From Dyadobacter tibetensis Y620-1 (GTDB taxonomy: Bacteria; Bacteroidota; Bacteroidia; Cytophagales; Spirosomataceae), in assembly GCF_000566685.1 (NCBI RefSeq), contig NZ_AZQN01000006.1, forward strand, positions 1 through 64,000: a stretch of DNA of 64,000 bases. Direction: 5' to 3'. Below are positions 24,149 to 34,617 of this stretch, in pieces. How positions within the stretch are numbered: the first letter of the stretch is position 1; each line of letters begins with the position of its first letter. The translations under genes and the position numbers were made by a program. Under the pieces are notes generated by a model. The model did not search any database. It was given only the letters and a program-made list of their open reading frames with translations, and was not told where the DNA came from.

Positions 24149-27100
24149 TTATTCCTTGATAATTTTATAATAATACTTGCCAAACCCACCTTTCAGTATT
24201 AATTGATAGATGCCCGGGACGAGCTGTTCGACATCTACTTCAATCTTTCCTGACTCTGTCCATTTGGGTGTTTGATTCTGGACAAGCTGGCCTGCACTAT
24301 TAACGATTTCTATGGTGGCTCCCGATATGTTCATCCCTTCGACCCCAATATACATACGACTGCTAGCCGGGTTGGGGTAAGCAATCGTGGTTAGTGCATC
24401 GGCATGCAGGACAACCATTTTGCTATAAGCAAAGCTACCATCTAAATCGACTTGTTTGAGTCGGTAATAATTAGTCCCATCCGCAGGATTTCTGTCCAGA
24501 TATTGATACCTACCAAGCCCATCAGACGGAGCATATTGATTGATACGGCCGATCGCTTCGAACCGCCGGGCATCTGTTGATCGTTCTACGATGAAATGAT
24601 CATGGTTAATTTCTTGAGCTGTCTCCCAGAGAAGCATATTTCCTTCTTTTGAGGACTCCCCTTCGAAGCGAACCAAGGTGACAGGTAGGGGGCCGACCGG
24701 AGGGGCTGTTGATAGCCCAAATCCAGAGAATCCAGAATCGAACACTGCCGTATATGCTAAGTCAGAGTCGAAAGCACCTTCTGTTTGAAGTTCGGCCCAG
24801 GAGCTGTTGGCAGAGTTGCCTGTAAGGATACTACCAGCGCTCTTGCCCATGGAGGTAATAGCGGATCCATTGAAATTAGGAAGTTCACTGGACTTATAAT
24901 ATAAAGTGATTTCATATTCTCCATCAGCTTTATTGTTGGTAGGGGTCACCTTAAAGGTTTTGTTGGTAATGGAATAGGAGTCAAACCAGTTGGTTTCGTC
25001 AATTCCCGAACGGTCAATCTCTACAGTTGTACAACCATAATCATGACTCGTCATGTTTTTAATTTTGGCCATAAGTTTGCCCGTGGCCGGATCATAGAAT
25101 ACGGCCGTTTCGTTAGGTCCAAGATATTGGTTATCCCCTTGATTTATATTGGTATTGGTTAAAATGCTGGAAGTATTACTGCTGGTAATCTTAACATTAT
25201 CGATTGCCCACCATCTATGGTAGCCAGACTGATAACGGAAACGAATTTTCATATTCATATTCGCATAGCTATCGTGGATCGGGAGATTCTGGACGTTAGG
25301 CGTTTCATTTAAAATATTGCCCCGTCGACCGGTTGCCTGGTTCTGGGTTAACAGGATTTGCCAGGTATTACCATCCCAGATTTCCACCGTACCTTTTTCT
25401 ATGGAACCGGCTCCCGAAGTAGGGTACCAATCTTGAGCAAAACTTAATACCATATTGGTTTTTCCCACTGTATTGATAGAAGGAGAAACTAGTTTTTCGT
25501 CCATCAGGACGGTGGTATTCTGAGTTCCACCACTATTGATAAAGAAAAATGGTCTGCCGGCAGGGTCCAGGGCGGCATTGCCGTACGCTACCCGCCCCCA
25601 GGTATCCAGGGTATTTCCTCCATTTTCTATTTCCCAATTGTCATTTCCTCTGTTCCAGTTGCTAGCGTATAGCGTTTGGGTATAAGTCCCGGGCGTAAGA
25701 TCATCGTCGATGATGGTGATGATATGTTGCTGATTATAATCGGCCGCGTAGGCATCTCCGCCTTGGGCGTTGATGGTATAGCTAAGTTCAATCGTTTCAT
25801 CTCCTTCTACATAGGAATCATTATAAATGCGTACCGTTATTTCTTTGGAGAGTTCGCCCGCTTGAAGTGTTACGCTGGGGGTGCTCAAGCTGTAGTCTTT
25901 TGTAGTGCCTGCAGAAGCCGTACCCAGCGGAGTATTCAAGGTGACGATTACAGGCTGAGTTGGGGCTTGATCGATTTGTATCAGTATGGTTTTATCCACA
26001 TACTTCAAACAACCATCGGGCGTCTGTGCTTCTCCTTCACTAATCAGGGTCATATTAGTAGCAAAATGTACTGCTGGGGTAACGTTGCAGCTATAAACGC
26101 GCACATCGTCGATATACCAGCCATCTACACCATAGGTATAATCGGTGCCCATATCCCAGCGCAGTTGCAGCTGGTCGCCCGGGGTGAGGCCAATTGCGGA
26201 AAGATCTACCTGACTCTGTCCCCAGGAGCCTGTCACAGTTCCTGCGTCGGTTCCTGAGAAGGCTGGCTGACCTGCCAGAGGGTTGTTGTTCCCGGCACTG
26301 GTCCCAAGCAGGGAGAGATTGTAAGGGTTGGCTATAAAGGCCGTGGGTGGAAGCAGCGTCCAAAGGCCGCCATTGATGCGATACTTAATATTTCCTCCAT
26401 CCCAGTCGCTTTCAGTCGCGATAAAGTGATCGAATACCAGGCTTAAATTGCCGGTAACGGTACTGGGTATATTGATTGCTGGGCTTGTCAGACTGATCAC
26501 TCCTTGCTGATTGGAGGCTTCATAGGCTGTTCCTTGCTGATTGGGGCCGTAGGCCACCATTCCGGTCCTACCTCCTGGTGCACTTAGCTGAGACCAATTT
26601 CTAGGCATCCAGCCCGTTGAAGTGCTGAATGAAGATGTAGTAAATCCACCCAATCCGTTTTCGAAATTTTCGCTGAATAAAGCGAATTCAGGTTTGGATC
26701 CCTCGCATAAGGCTGCTACCGGCTTTAGAATAGGGTTAAATCCGCAACCCGCATCTGTACGCAATTCTACCGCCAAAACAACCTTCTGGAGTTGGAGAAA
26801 GTCTTCCTGAGCAAAGTTAAGGTCCTGGGGGCCATTGGGTGCGGTGGTGGTATTGAGGGCAGAAAAGGAACTTCCAATAAGATCCGAAGCTGCAGATTCT
26901 AGAATGTCCGCTAGGGCAGCGTAGTCGGTAGTTCTTGTCATATACACCGACTGCGCTCTCCAAAATATATGTGCGGCCTTTGTCAGACCAATGCCATTAA
27001 TTGTTTGACCATTATAGACGCCTCCATCTACCAGAAGGGCATAGGCATGATTGAGTACCCCGGAGTTATAATGAACCCCTCCACCGTCACTTGTAAAGCA

Positions 27101-28378
27101 GTGATAGAAGGGGTCGGTCATTTTGCCTGGATGCCCCTTACAATTAGGATCCCACATGTCTCTGATGGCTCCTCCAAATGCAGAGGCTTTTTCGCCCATT
27201 TGCCAGCGAGCCGAACTCCCACAACCAGTTCGAAGGGCAGCGCTTTCACTGGTGTCGAAGTAGCCATTCAGCTGGTCCACTGTTTCTCCCCAAATGTCTG
27301 AGAATGCCTCATTAATGGCTCCCGCCTGCCAGGCATATATTAATCCGCTGGTATATTCGGTATAAGCATGCCCCCATTCATGAGCCACAACATCGTCGGC
27401 AGCGGTTTCATCGCAATAATTGGCTGTTACTCCGTTCCAGTTTGCATTGGGGCAATTGATGGAAGGATTGTTATGAATGGTGATCATAGTCGCATCAGCT
27501 CCGTCATATGAGGCATAGCCAAAGGCATTTTTGATCAGATTATACATATGTCCAGCAGCATCTACCTCCGACTTTTCCCAAATATTCAGGGCATTGTATT
27601 CTGGACTCGGAATTCCGTTAGCTTCCTGCCATCTGAGATTACCAGAATTTTGATTGGTAATATATAATTTTCGGTCGATAGAATGCATTCCGGTAAACTG
27701 CTCGACCAAGGTCTGGTCATGGGCATCAATATAAAGAAACTCTCGAACGTCGGCGTAATTGGTGACTTCCACTTCATAAACCAGGTGTTTGGTTCCATTA
27801 TAGCCCTGGGCGAGACCTTTTTGAAATATTAATAAGGTCGATTTTTCGACCTTCAAATCCATGGAAAATAACCCTGCCTTTTGGCTGTTTACCAACCTTA
27901 CGGCAATCTCTTCTGCAGTATTTTTGGGTATTGAAGGTACTACATTTAGCCTGTTTATCAAGATGTTGTTTCCATTAATAGCTCGTAGCCTGCTCCTATC
28001 ATCATAATGGAAATGCAGCTTCCCGTCAAAGACAGGAACCCCTTTATAAGTTTGCTGGAGCGTTATATGTTCGCGTCCCAGATGGTCCTTTCTCGACTTA
28101 TCAGCAATGTAGTTGCTCTGACCATCGCTAAGCCCCAGAAGGGCCTTGTTCTGTGCGACAAAGGCTAGGGCTGTGTTTTGTGGATTCTCCGTTTGGAATG
28201 TTAGGGTACTATTGTTGGAGAATTTAATAAAGCTTACTGAATTAGTCGCCTTATCAATGGTTACAGTGGCGCCTGTTTGGCCTGAAAAGGCTTTTACGGC
28301 ATCGTTAATTCCCTTTTGGGCCCATATATTGGAGGCATAAAATAGAATTACAATCAGCGATAGTAGTGTTTTTTTCAT
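24149..28378 (-). CDS. Giant secreted M4 (thermolysin-like) metalloprotease with T9SS sorting domain
   Basis: This 1409-residue protein has, in order, a signal peptide (1-20), FTP/PepSY-type propeptide (about 50-230), and M4 catalytic domain (about 270-545) with zinc motif HEWGH (333-337), third ligand Glu357 in NEAFSD and catalytic His436 in GGGVHYNSG. A MAM-like jelly roll follows (about 565-790; DGWYIDDVRV), then a Calx-beta-like domain (EGDETIELSYTI), a second jelly roll (WWAIDNVKIT), an unassigned module around QYLGPNETAVFYDP and DYGCTTVEIDRSG, a fibronectin-like segment and a C-terminal T9SS sorting domain (YPNPASSRMYIGVEG). It is a secreted or surface-bound zinc endopeptidase. A close paralogue lies directly upstream at 28785. 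Confidence 0.93.
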   Translation of the reverse strand: MKKTLLSLIVILFYASNIWAQKGINDAVKAFSGQTGATVTIDKATNSVSFIKFSNNSTLTFQTENPQNTALAFVAQNKALLGLSDGQSNYIADKSRKDHLGREHITLQQTYKGVPVFDGKLHFHYDDRSRLRAINGNNILINRLNVVPSIPKNTAEEIAVRLVNSQKAGLFSMDLKVEKSTLLIFQKGLAQGYNGTKHLVYEVEVTNYADVREFLYIDAHDQTLVEQFTGMHSIDRKLYITNQNSGNLRWQEANGIPSPEYNALNIWEKSEVDAAGHMYNLIKNAFGYASYDGADATMITIHNNPSINCPNANWNGVTANYCDETAADDVVAHEWGHAYTEYTSGLIYAWQAGAINEAFSDIWGETVDQLNGYFDTSESAALRTGCGSSARWQMGEKASAFGGAIRDMWDPNCKGHPGKMTDPFYHCFTSDGGGVHYNSGVLNHAYALLVDGGVYNGQTINGIGLTKAAHIFWRAQSVYMTRTTDYAALADILESAASDLIGSSFSALNTTTAPNGPQDLNFAQEDFLQLQKVVLAVELRTDAGCGFNPILKPVAALCEGSKPEFALFSENFENGLGGFTTSSFSTSTGWMPRNWSQLSAPGGRTGMVAYGPNQQGTAYEASNQQGVISLTSPAINIPSTVTGNLSLVFDHFIATESDWDGGNIKYRINGGLWTLLPPTAFIANPYNLSLLGTSAGNNNPLAGQPAFSGTDAGTVTGSWGQSQVDLSAIGLTPGDQLQLRWDMGTDYTYGVDGWYIDDVRVYSCNVTPAVHFATNMTLISEGEAQTPDGCLKYVDKTILIQIDQAPTQPVIVTLNTPLGTASAGTTKDYSLSTPSVTLQAGELSKEITVRIYNDSYVEGDETIELSYTINAQGGDAYAADYNQQHIITIIDDDLTPGTYTQTLYASNWNRGNDNWEIENGGNTLDTWGRVAYGNAALDPAGRPFFFINSGGTQNTTVLMDEKLVSPSINTVGKTNMVLSFAQDWYPTSGAGSIEKGTVEIWDGNTWQILLTQNQATGRRGNILNETPNVQNLPIHDSYANMNMKIRFRYQSGYHRWWAIDNVKITSSNTSSILTNTNINQGDNQYLGPNETAVFYDPATGKLMAKIKNMTSHDYGCTTVEIDRSGIDETNWFDSYSITNKTFKVTPTNNKADGEYEITLYYKSSELPNFNGSAITSMGKSAGSILTGNSANSSWAELQTEGAFDSDLAYTAVFDSGFSGFGLSTAPPVGPLPVTLVRFEGESSKEGNMLLWETAQEINHDHFIVERSTDARRFEAIGRINQYAPSDGLGRYQYLDRNPADGTNYYRLKQVDLDGSFAYSKMVVLHADALTTIAYPNPASSRMYIGVEGMNISGATIEIVNSAGQLVQNQTPKWTESGKIEVDVEQLVPGIYQLILKGGFGKYYYKIIKE

Positions 28379-28717
28379 TGTGTGTTAGTTAAATGGAGAT
28401 GGGGTGCCCCTTTTTATTCTACACAAGATAATAAATGATTATAAGAAATGATAGATTTTGTCTCGATGTATACCGGTAGTATATTTAATTTATCTGATAG
28501 TTTTTCTTATGATAATTATAGAAATCCATCAGTTTTGCTTATACGCCAACTGGCCATAATGGGTCAACCTTAGTTGATTCATTATATAGGTTGTGCCTAA
28601 TATTATAGCCTGTGCATAAACGAGATAAAAGTCGACTTCCAAGGAGAAGTGCTTCGGGCTCACTCACTGAAAACCCTTATTTTCATATGATCAAATTGAA
28701 GGCTATCGTATAGTACA
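28379..28717. other. Intergenic region between the two protease genes
   Basis: About 340 AT-rich bases hold the upstream region of the first protease gene (minus strand). A perfect palindrome AAGTCGACTT occurs at 28629-28638. No gene, RNA or further strong hairpin is visible apart from the terminator that follows. Confidence 0.5.
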
Positions 28718-28766
28718 AAGTCGAGCTATCCTCCAATAGTTATATATTGAAGAAATAGCCCGACTT
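28718..28766 (-). terminator. Terminator of the second protease gene
   Basis: AAGTCG-a-GCTAT pairs with ATAGC-c-CGACTT (11 bp and one mismatch) over a 25-base loop, 18 bases beyond the stop of the minus-strand protease gene at 28785. It likely separates the two protease transcripts. Confidence 0.55.
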
Positions 28767-28784
28767 CTAAATTACCCGTATAAT

Positions 28785-31700
28785 TTAGTTTTTTATAAAC
28801 TTAAAATTCTGAACGGAGTTACCGCTAGTAATCTGCAAAATGTGCAGTCCAGGCCGTAGTGTAGTAGATAAATCCCATGTCTGTTTCTGGCTGGAGGAGA
28901 GATTATTCTTTTCAAAAATACGCTGCCCCTGGCTATCAAATATTTCAAGCCTGGCGCCGTCCATTTGGTCTGGAAGCTCTACCGTGAGGTATTGTTGCAA
29001 AGGGTTGGGATAAAAAGTTGCGGAGAAATAGGATTTCGCTTCCACAGCCACGATGCGGCTGAAGGCATGGCTTCCGTCCTTATCAACCATTCTGAGTCGG
29101 TAATAGCTCTGGCCAGGCAAGGGTCTGGTGTCCCAATAGGCATACCTGCGGAGTTCATCAGGGCGGTCGGCTTGGGGGGCAATGATCGCTATGGATTTAA
29201 ATTGCTGGCCATTATTTGATCTTTCGAGCTCGAAATAAGCATGATTTAGTTCTTCTGAGGTAGACCATTCTAGTAAATTCCCCTCTTCCCTATGCTGTCC
29301 TGCAAATTTGATTAGGGTGACGGGAAGAGGGCCACTTGGAGTGGCATTTGTGAGTCCAAAACCAGATAAGCCTGAATCGAAGATACTCGTATAAGCCCAG
29401 CCCCCATTCACCCCAGGATTAGCCTGGGTTTCTTTCCACAGACTATTGCCAGCATTCGCCTGGCTTATACCGCCTTCCGTTTTTCCCATGCCCGTAATCT
29501 GATTCCCATTGAAGGTTGAAAGTTCAGCCTGGGTATAATACAAGGTTATTTCGTAACGGCCATTTGGATTAGGGTTCGCAGGTATTACGTGAAGCGTTTT
29601 CTTGGTGATTTTGTTATGATCAAACCAACTCGTTTCATTGGCACCTGACCGATCCACTTCAACCGATGTACAGCCATAGTCGTGATCCGTAAGGTTTTGG
29701 ATTTTTGCTAAAAGATTTCCCGTATTAGGATCATGGAAATAGACGGTTTTATTTGGCCCCAGGTATTGCTGGTCGGCCTGGAAGGATACTTCCTCCTGTA
29801 TGGCAGGGAGATGATCACCCGTAATTTTTATATTGTCGATAGCCCACCAATAATCATAATTTCCATGGTATCTAAACCGAATTTTCATTTTGTCATGTGC
29901 CAGTTTGCTCGGAATCGGAATGTTGCGTTGGTAGGGTTGATCCCAAGATCCGGCATCACCCGTTTGTTCATTATGTGTTAACAGGATTTGCCAGTTTTGA
30001 CCATCCCATAGTTCCACATAGGCCTGTTCATCGAAATCGCTAGCGCCCGAATAGCTTTTGAAATATTCCAGAAACGAGAGTTGTATATTGGTAAGTTTGT
30101 GTCCATTGAAGAGGCGGGACTCCACACTGCTATGGGTATCAGCGTTTCCAGTTTTATCACTAGAAATATACATAAATTTTTTCCCCTCATTGTCAAGCCA
30201 TACTTCCGGGAAAGGAAGTACCCGCCATAAATTATCTTGATTATTATGGGTTGATATATTCCAGTCCGACAGATCCTCTCCTTCGAAATCGCTCTGGAGT
30301 AAGGTGACTTCCGTTTCACCGGGAGCCCGGTCGTCTTCCAGAATTGTGAGCAGGTATTTCTGATTGTTAGTAGCAGGTAGTGCATCTCCACCCGCCGTAT
30401 TGGAAAGAACATAACTTAGCTCAAGCGTGCGATCGCCTTCGATATATGCATTATCATACACCCGTATAAAAACGTCTTGTACCAATCTCTCCGAAGAGAA
30501 TTCAAATGTATTCGGGGTTATACTATAATCCTGCGCTTCTACCGTTTGTGTATTAATTATCAAGGGATTAAAGGTGACCGTGACAGGGCTGCTCGGCGCC
30601 TTGTTGATTCTTAAGGCGATCTTTCTATCTGTATACGGTAAGCAGTCATCTGCGCCCGAAATCCCTCCTATGGCTGGCTCCACGGCTTCATTGACAACGG
30701 ATCGTTGCTCTATAAATTGTACCGTAGGCATAGCACAGGAATAGATGCTCACGTTATCAATATACCAACCATCATAACCATTGCAGCCGTCTGACCCCAT
30801 CTCCCATCTTAACTGTACGGTAGCTCCTGCATTTATACCTAAGCGGGTGAGATTGACCCGGCTTTGTCCCCAGCTGCCAGAAAGGGTACCCTCATCGGTA
30901 CCCGAAAAGGCTGCCTGACCTTGTTTGGGATTATTATTTCCATAAAGAGTAGATAATAGGGTACGATTATATGGATTATCCGTGAAAGCCGTATCGGGCA
31001 CCATGATCCAGGGTCCCTGGTCTATTTTGTACATCAAATTACCGCCATCATAACCTGTCTCAATGGCCACATAATGATCGAAGGCCAGCATAAAGGGTCC
31101 GAAAGCATTGGAGGGAATGGTAATAGAAGGGCTGGTAAGTCGCATGACGCCGTTTTGCATCATACTGCTGCAATTTCCACCCAGCCTGTTGGTCCCGTAC
31201 ATGGTGGTTCCTGAATGCCTCCCGGGTGGATTGCTATTGAGTTGCCAATTGCTATTGCTCCAGGTACTACTGGTGCTTTCATTGCTGACTGTCCAGCCTC
31301 CCATTCCTGCCTCGAAAGACTCAAAAAAGAAGGCCTCTTCTGCCTGGGCTCCACTACAATCTTCAGTTACTGGTTTTAATAAGGCAGAAAAATTATTACA
31401 GTTTGTCGCCCTACGCAATTCCACTGCTTCTATTACCTTTTTTAATTCGTAGACATCCTCTTTACTGATTATTTCGTTGCTGGCACCGGCTGGTGTAGAC
31501 CTGGTGGAAAGGCCTTCCAGATTCATGCCAATGAGGTCGGTCATAGCCGATTCCAGTATATCGGCAAGGGCTAAGAAGTCTGTAGTAGCCGTCATATATT
31601 CTGATTGAGCCCTCCAAAACACATGTGCAGCCTTGGTGAGACCTATGCCCCGTATAGTTTGGCCATTAAATGTACCACCATCTACCAATAGGGCATAGGC

Positions 31701-33029
31701 ATGATTGGGCACCCCCGAATTGATATGTACTCCGCCGTTGTCGCCCGAACCACAATAGTATTGTGTATCCGAAACCTTTCCTGGCGCCGACTTACAGTTG
31801 GGGTTCCACATGTCTCTGATAGCTCCTCCTGATCCGAAGGCCGTCATTTGCTCTCCAATCATCCATTTGCTGGAACTTCCGCAGGCTGTCCTTGCAGCGT
31901 TGGATTCATTTTCGTCGAAATACCCGTTAATCTGGTCGATCGTTTCTCCCCATATATCCGAGAACGACTCATTAATAGCCCCAGACTGCCAAGAATAGAT
32001 CAGTCCACTTGTATACTGGGTATAGGCGTGTCCCCATTCGTGCGCTACTGCGTCGTCGGCTGCAGTTCCCTCGCAAAAGTTGACATGACTCCCATTCCAA
32101 GTAGCGTTGGGACATTTGATACTGGAACTCTTATCCACTGATATCATTACAGTATTTCGGTTGTCAAAAGATTCAAAACCAAAGCTGTTTTTGAACAAAT
32201 TAAAAACATGGCCAGCAGTCTCCACCTGAGACTGCTGCCATTTGCTAAGCGAGCCTGGAAATACGTTACCTTCACTGTATTTGAGGTTCCCACTGCTGGT
32301 GTTTCCCTCATACAGTTTACGTTCTATTCCATGCATTCCGCTAAATTGTTCTACTAATGAGCCCTCATGTGCATCAATGTACAGAAATTCGCGAACGTCC
32401 CAGTCATTGGCGAGCTCGATTTCGTATACCAGATGCTTGGGTCCGTTATAACCCTGAGCCAGCCCTTTTTGGAAAATATACAGTTTATTGCTTTTTACCT
32501 GAGTGGGATGATCGGGTGTTCGTAACTGACCGGTCAGCAGATGCCTCACCGCCAGGGCTGCCGCTTTCTCAGAAGATATGCTTGGTTTCGTTTTTACCTT
32601 GATATCTTTAATGAAATTCCCGTTAATAGCCACGAGTTTCCCTTGATCATTATAATGATACTTGAGTATCCCATCGTAGACCGGGACACTCTGATAGCTT
32701 TGTTGCAGGGTGAGGTGTGCCTGTCCGTGACTGTCTTTCACCTGACTGGTTACCGTAAATTCATCAACCAGTGGGCGAGCACCAAAAATCTGCCCATGCA
32801 TAGACATGAAATCGCGGGCAATGGAACTGACCGTTGCTCCCTTGCCCCCTATGTCGTAAGCGTCCGCAAACCGGATAAAGCTTACGGAGTTTGTTGCTGG
32901 GTGTATGGTTGCACTCGCTCCATACTGTTTGCTGAATGCTGCGACGGAATGATCCACGGCATTCTGTGCCTCCACAGCATGGCTTATCAGAAATACAGTT
33001 ATAAACGAAAGTAAAAGTCTGTTTGTCAT
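28785..33029 (-). CDS. Giant secreted M4 metalloprotease with T9SS sorting domain (paralogue)
   Basis: This 1414-residue protein has the same architecture as its neighbour at 24149: signal peptide (1-21), propeptide, M4 domain with HEWGH (330-334), Glu354 in NESFSD and His435 in GGVHINSG. These are followed by a MAM-like jelly roll (GYDGWYIDNVSIYSC), Calx-beta-like domain (IEGDRTLELSYVL), second jelly roll (WWAIDNIKITG), the shared unassigned module (QYLGPNKTVYFHDPNTGNL), a fibronectin-like segment and a T9SS tail (YPNPLQQYLTVELPD). The pair arose by tandem duplication, but the proteins have clearly diverged, so both are probably in use. The role is extracellular protein degradation. Confidence 0.93.
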   Translation of the reverse strand: MTNRLLLSFITVFLISHAVEAQNAVDHSVAAFSKQYGASATIHPATNSVSFIRFADAYDIGGKGATVSSIARDFMSMHGQIFGARPLVDEFTVTSQVKDSHGQAHLTLQQSYQSVPVYDGILKYHYNDQGKLVAINGNFIKDIKVKTKPSISSEKAAALAVRHLLTGQLRTPDHPTQVKSNKLYIFQKGLAQGYNGPKHLVYEIELANDWDVREFLYIDAHEGSLVEQFSGMHGIERKLYEGNTSSGNLKYSEGNVFPGSLSKWQQSQVETAGHVFNLFKNSFGFESFDNRNTVMISVDKSSSIKCPNATWNGSHVNFCEGTAADDAVAHEWGHAYTQYTSGLIYSWQSGAINESFSDIWGETIDQINGYFDENESNAARTACGSSSKWMIGEQMTAFGSGGAIRDMWNPNCKSAPGKVSDTQYYCGSGDNGGVHINSGVPNHAYALLVDGGTFNGQTIRGIGLTKAAHVFWRAQSEYMTATTDFLALADILESAMTDLIGMNLEGLSTRSTPAGASNEIISKEDVYELKKVIEAVELRRATNCNNFSALLKPVTEDCSGAQAEEAFFFESFEAGMGGWTVSNESTSSTWSNSNWQLNSNPPGRHSGTTMYGTNRLGGNCSSMMQNGVMRLTSPSITIPSNAFGPFMLAFDHYVAIETGYDGGNLMYKIDQGPWIMVPDTAFTDNPYNRTLLSTLYGNNNPKQGQAAFSGTDEGTLSGSWGQSRVNLTRLGINAGATVQLRWEMGSDGCNGYDGWYIDNVSIYSCAMPTVQFIEQRSVVNEAVEPAIGGISGADDCLPYTDRKIALRINKAPSSPVTVTFNPLIINTQTVEAQDYSITPNTFEFSSERLVQDVFIRVYDNAYIEGDRTLELSYVLSNTAGGDALPATNNQKYLLTILEDDRAPGETEVTLLQSDFEGEDLSDWNISTHNNQDNLWRVLPFPEVWLDNEGKKFMYISSDKTGNADTHSSVESRLFNGHKLTNIQLSFLEYFKSYSGASDFDEQAYVELWDGQNWQILLTHNEQTGDAGSWDQPYQRNIPIPSKLAHDKMKIRFRYHGNYDYWWAIDNIKITGDHLPAIQEEVSFQADQQYLGPNKTVYFHDPNTGNLLAKIQNLTDHDYGCTSVEVDRSGANETSWFDHNKITKKTLHVIPANPNPNGRYEITLYYTQAELSTFNGNQITGMGKTEGGISQANAGNSLWKETQANPGVNGGWAYTSIFDSGLSGFGLTNATPSGPLPVTLIKFAGQHREEGNLLEWSTSEELNHAYFELERSNNGQQFKSIAIIAPQADRPDELRRYAYWDTRPLPGQSYYRLRMVDKDGSHAFSRIVAVEAKSYFSATFYPNPLQQYLTVELPDQMDGARLEIFDSQGQRIFEKNNLSSSQKQTWDLSTTLRPGLHILQITSGNSVQNFKFIKN

Positions 33030-33432
33030 AGTGTATGCAGTTACTTTTATATTAAATTAAGCCTTCATTAGCCGTATATGGCTAATGGAATATATGGAAA
33101 AATGTATTTTTACTAAAATGTTTGCATTAAAATATGTAAAATATTTTAAATTCCTATATAGAATATATTTTTTTGGATATAGAATTAATGCCGGTAAGTT
33201 GATTTATAGTCGTAGCGAAGTCAAATCATATCTTTTGTTATTGTATTTTGCCCATAAAATTGATCTGTTATACAATATGGATCAAAATATGATCAGAACT
33301 CATCAATACCAATTTTGGATATGGTATTTTTAGCTGTTAAAATTGTATCGTAAAATCAGGATTGTATTTCAGCGCTATGAAGCGTTGTAGAACTGATAAA
33401 GCCTTATTAATAAATTACAATTGCAGCTCTTT
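33030..33432. other. AT-rich divergent intergenic region
   Basis: About 400 strongly AT-rich bases lie between the divergent protease and oxidoreductase genes. It must contain both promoters. I see no gene, RNA or stable hairpin. Confidence 0.55.
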
Positions 33433-34557
33433 ATGTCACAAAAGATTAATATTGCCCTGGTTGGACTTGGCTTCGGTGCCGAATTTATACCTATCTATCA
33501 GAAGCATCCACATGCTAACCTGTATGCCATTTGTCAGAGAACCCAATCGAAATTGGATGCTATAGGTGATCAGTATGGAATTGAGGTGCGTTATAATAAT
33601 TATGATGAATTGCTACAAGACCCCAATGTGGATGCTGTACATATTAACTCTCCTATCCCGAATCATGCAGAGCAGACCTTGAAAGCCTTACGTGCTGGGA
33701 AGCATGTGGCCTGTACGGTTCCCATGGCCACATCAGTGGCAGACTGCCTGGAGATTGTAAAGGCAGTACGTGAAACCGGTAAACAATATATGATGATGGA
33801 GACTGTCGTGTATGCTCGGGAATTTTTGTTTGTAAAGGAATTATATGAAAAAGGAGAACTAGGTAAGATTCAATTTTTGAAAGCCAGTCATCAGCAGGAT
33901 ATGGAAGGATGGCCTGATTATTGGCCAGGACTTCCGCCAATGCATTATGCTACCCATTGCGTGGGCCCGGTGGCCGGGCTCCTAAAGTTGGAGGCTGAAT
34001 ATGTTTCTTGTTTTGGGTCGGGAAGTATCAGCGAAGAGTTGGCCAGTATACACCAATCTCCTTTTGCTGTTGAGTCGGCACATATCAAATTTAAGAATAG
34101 CGATTTGTCGGCAAATGTATACCGGTCCTTATTCGACACGGCCCGGCAGTATCGGGAGAGCTTTGAAGTTTATGGTAGTAAAAGATCTTTCGAATGGCCA
34201 TTGATGGAAGGAGAGGATCCCGTCATTCACACGGCCAAAAAGCCTGAACAACAAATTCCGGAAAGAGTAAAGACACCCGATTATGCCCATTATTTGCCTG
34301 AGGAAATCCGGGAGTTTACCGGGAGAGGGGTTTACAATCTGGATGAGGAAAAGCATCTTTCCTATGAACAGGGTGGAGGTCATGGAGGCTCCCATCCTCA
34401 TTTGGCTCATGAGTTTATTTCCGCTTTAATTCAAAATAGAGCCCCATTTCCCAATGCAGTACAGTCGGCCAACTGGACAAGTGTGGGCATTCTTGCGCAT
34501 ACCTCTGCCCTCAAAGGGGGGGCGATCGTACAGATTCCTGATTTTAATGCAGTGTGA
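33433..34557 (+). CDS. Gfo/Idh/MocA family oxidoreductase
   Basis: From the Met at 33433 (MSQKINIALVGLGFGAEF) this is 374 residues; an earlier ATG at 33421 adds four. The N-terminal Rossmann fold (VGLGFGAEF) and the C-terminal alpha/beta domain are typical of the family, which oxidises or reduces sugars and cyclitols with NAD(P). At the place of the usual EKP motif it reads CTVPMA, so the normally catalytic Lys is missing; HYATHCVGP provides the His region. No signal peptide is seen, so it is cytoplasmic. The gene lies 60 bases before the ThuA-fusion gene, recalling the thuB-thuA pair for 3-keto-disaccharides in rhizobia. Confidence 0.88.
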   Translation: MSQKINIALVGLGFGAEFIPIYQKHPHANLYAICQRTQSKLDAIGDQYGIEVRYNNYDELLQDPNVDAVHINSPIPNHAEQTLKALRAGKHVACTVPMATSVADCLEIVKAVRETGKQYMMMETVVYAREFLFVKELYEKGELGKIQFLKASHQQDMEGWPDYWPGLPPMHYATHCVGPVAGLLKLEAEYVSCFGSGSISEELASIHQSPFAVESAHIKFKNSDLSANVYRSLFDTARQYRESFEVYGSKRSFEWPLMEGEDPVIHTAKKPEQQIPERVKTPDYAHYLPEEIREFTGRGVYNLDEEKHLSYEQGGGHGGSHPHLAHEFISALIQNRAPFPNAVQSANWTSVGILAHTSALKGGAIVQIPDFNAV

Positions 34558-34617
34558 AAATGAATTTAATGCCTTATGCAACCATTTAAACCAATATTCA
34601 CTTTTTTCAGCCATAGG

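Noticed and set aside
25676-26257. A 193-codon open frame antisense to the first protease gene
   Set aside because: It mirrors the jelly-roll and Calx-beta coding region and shows no signal peptide or domain of its own.
28629-28638. Palindrome AAGTCGACTT between the protease genes
   Set aside because: Its halves recur in the nearby terminator arms, but a single 10-base palindrome without a regulator gene is too weak to call a site.
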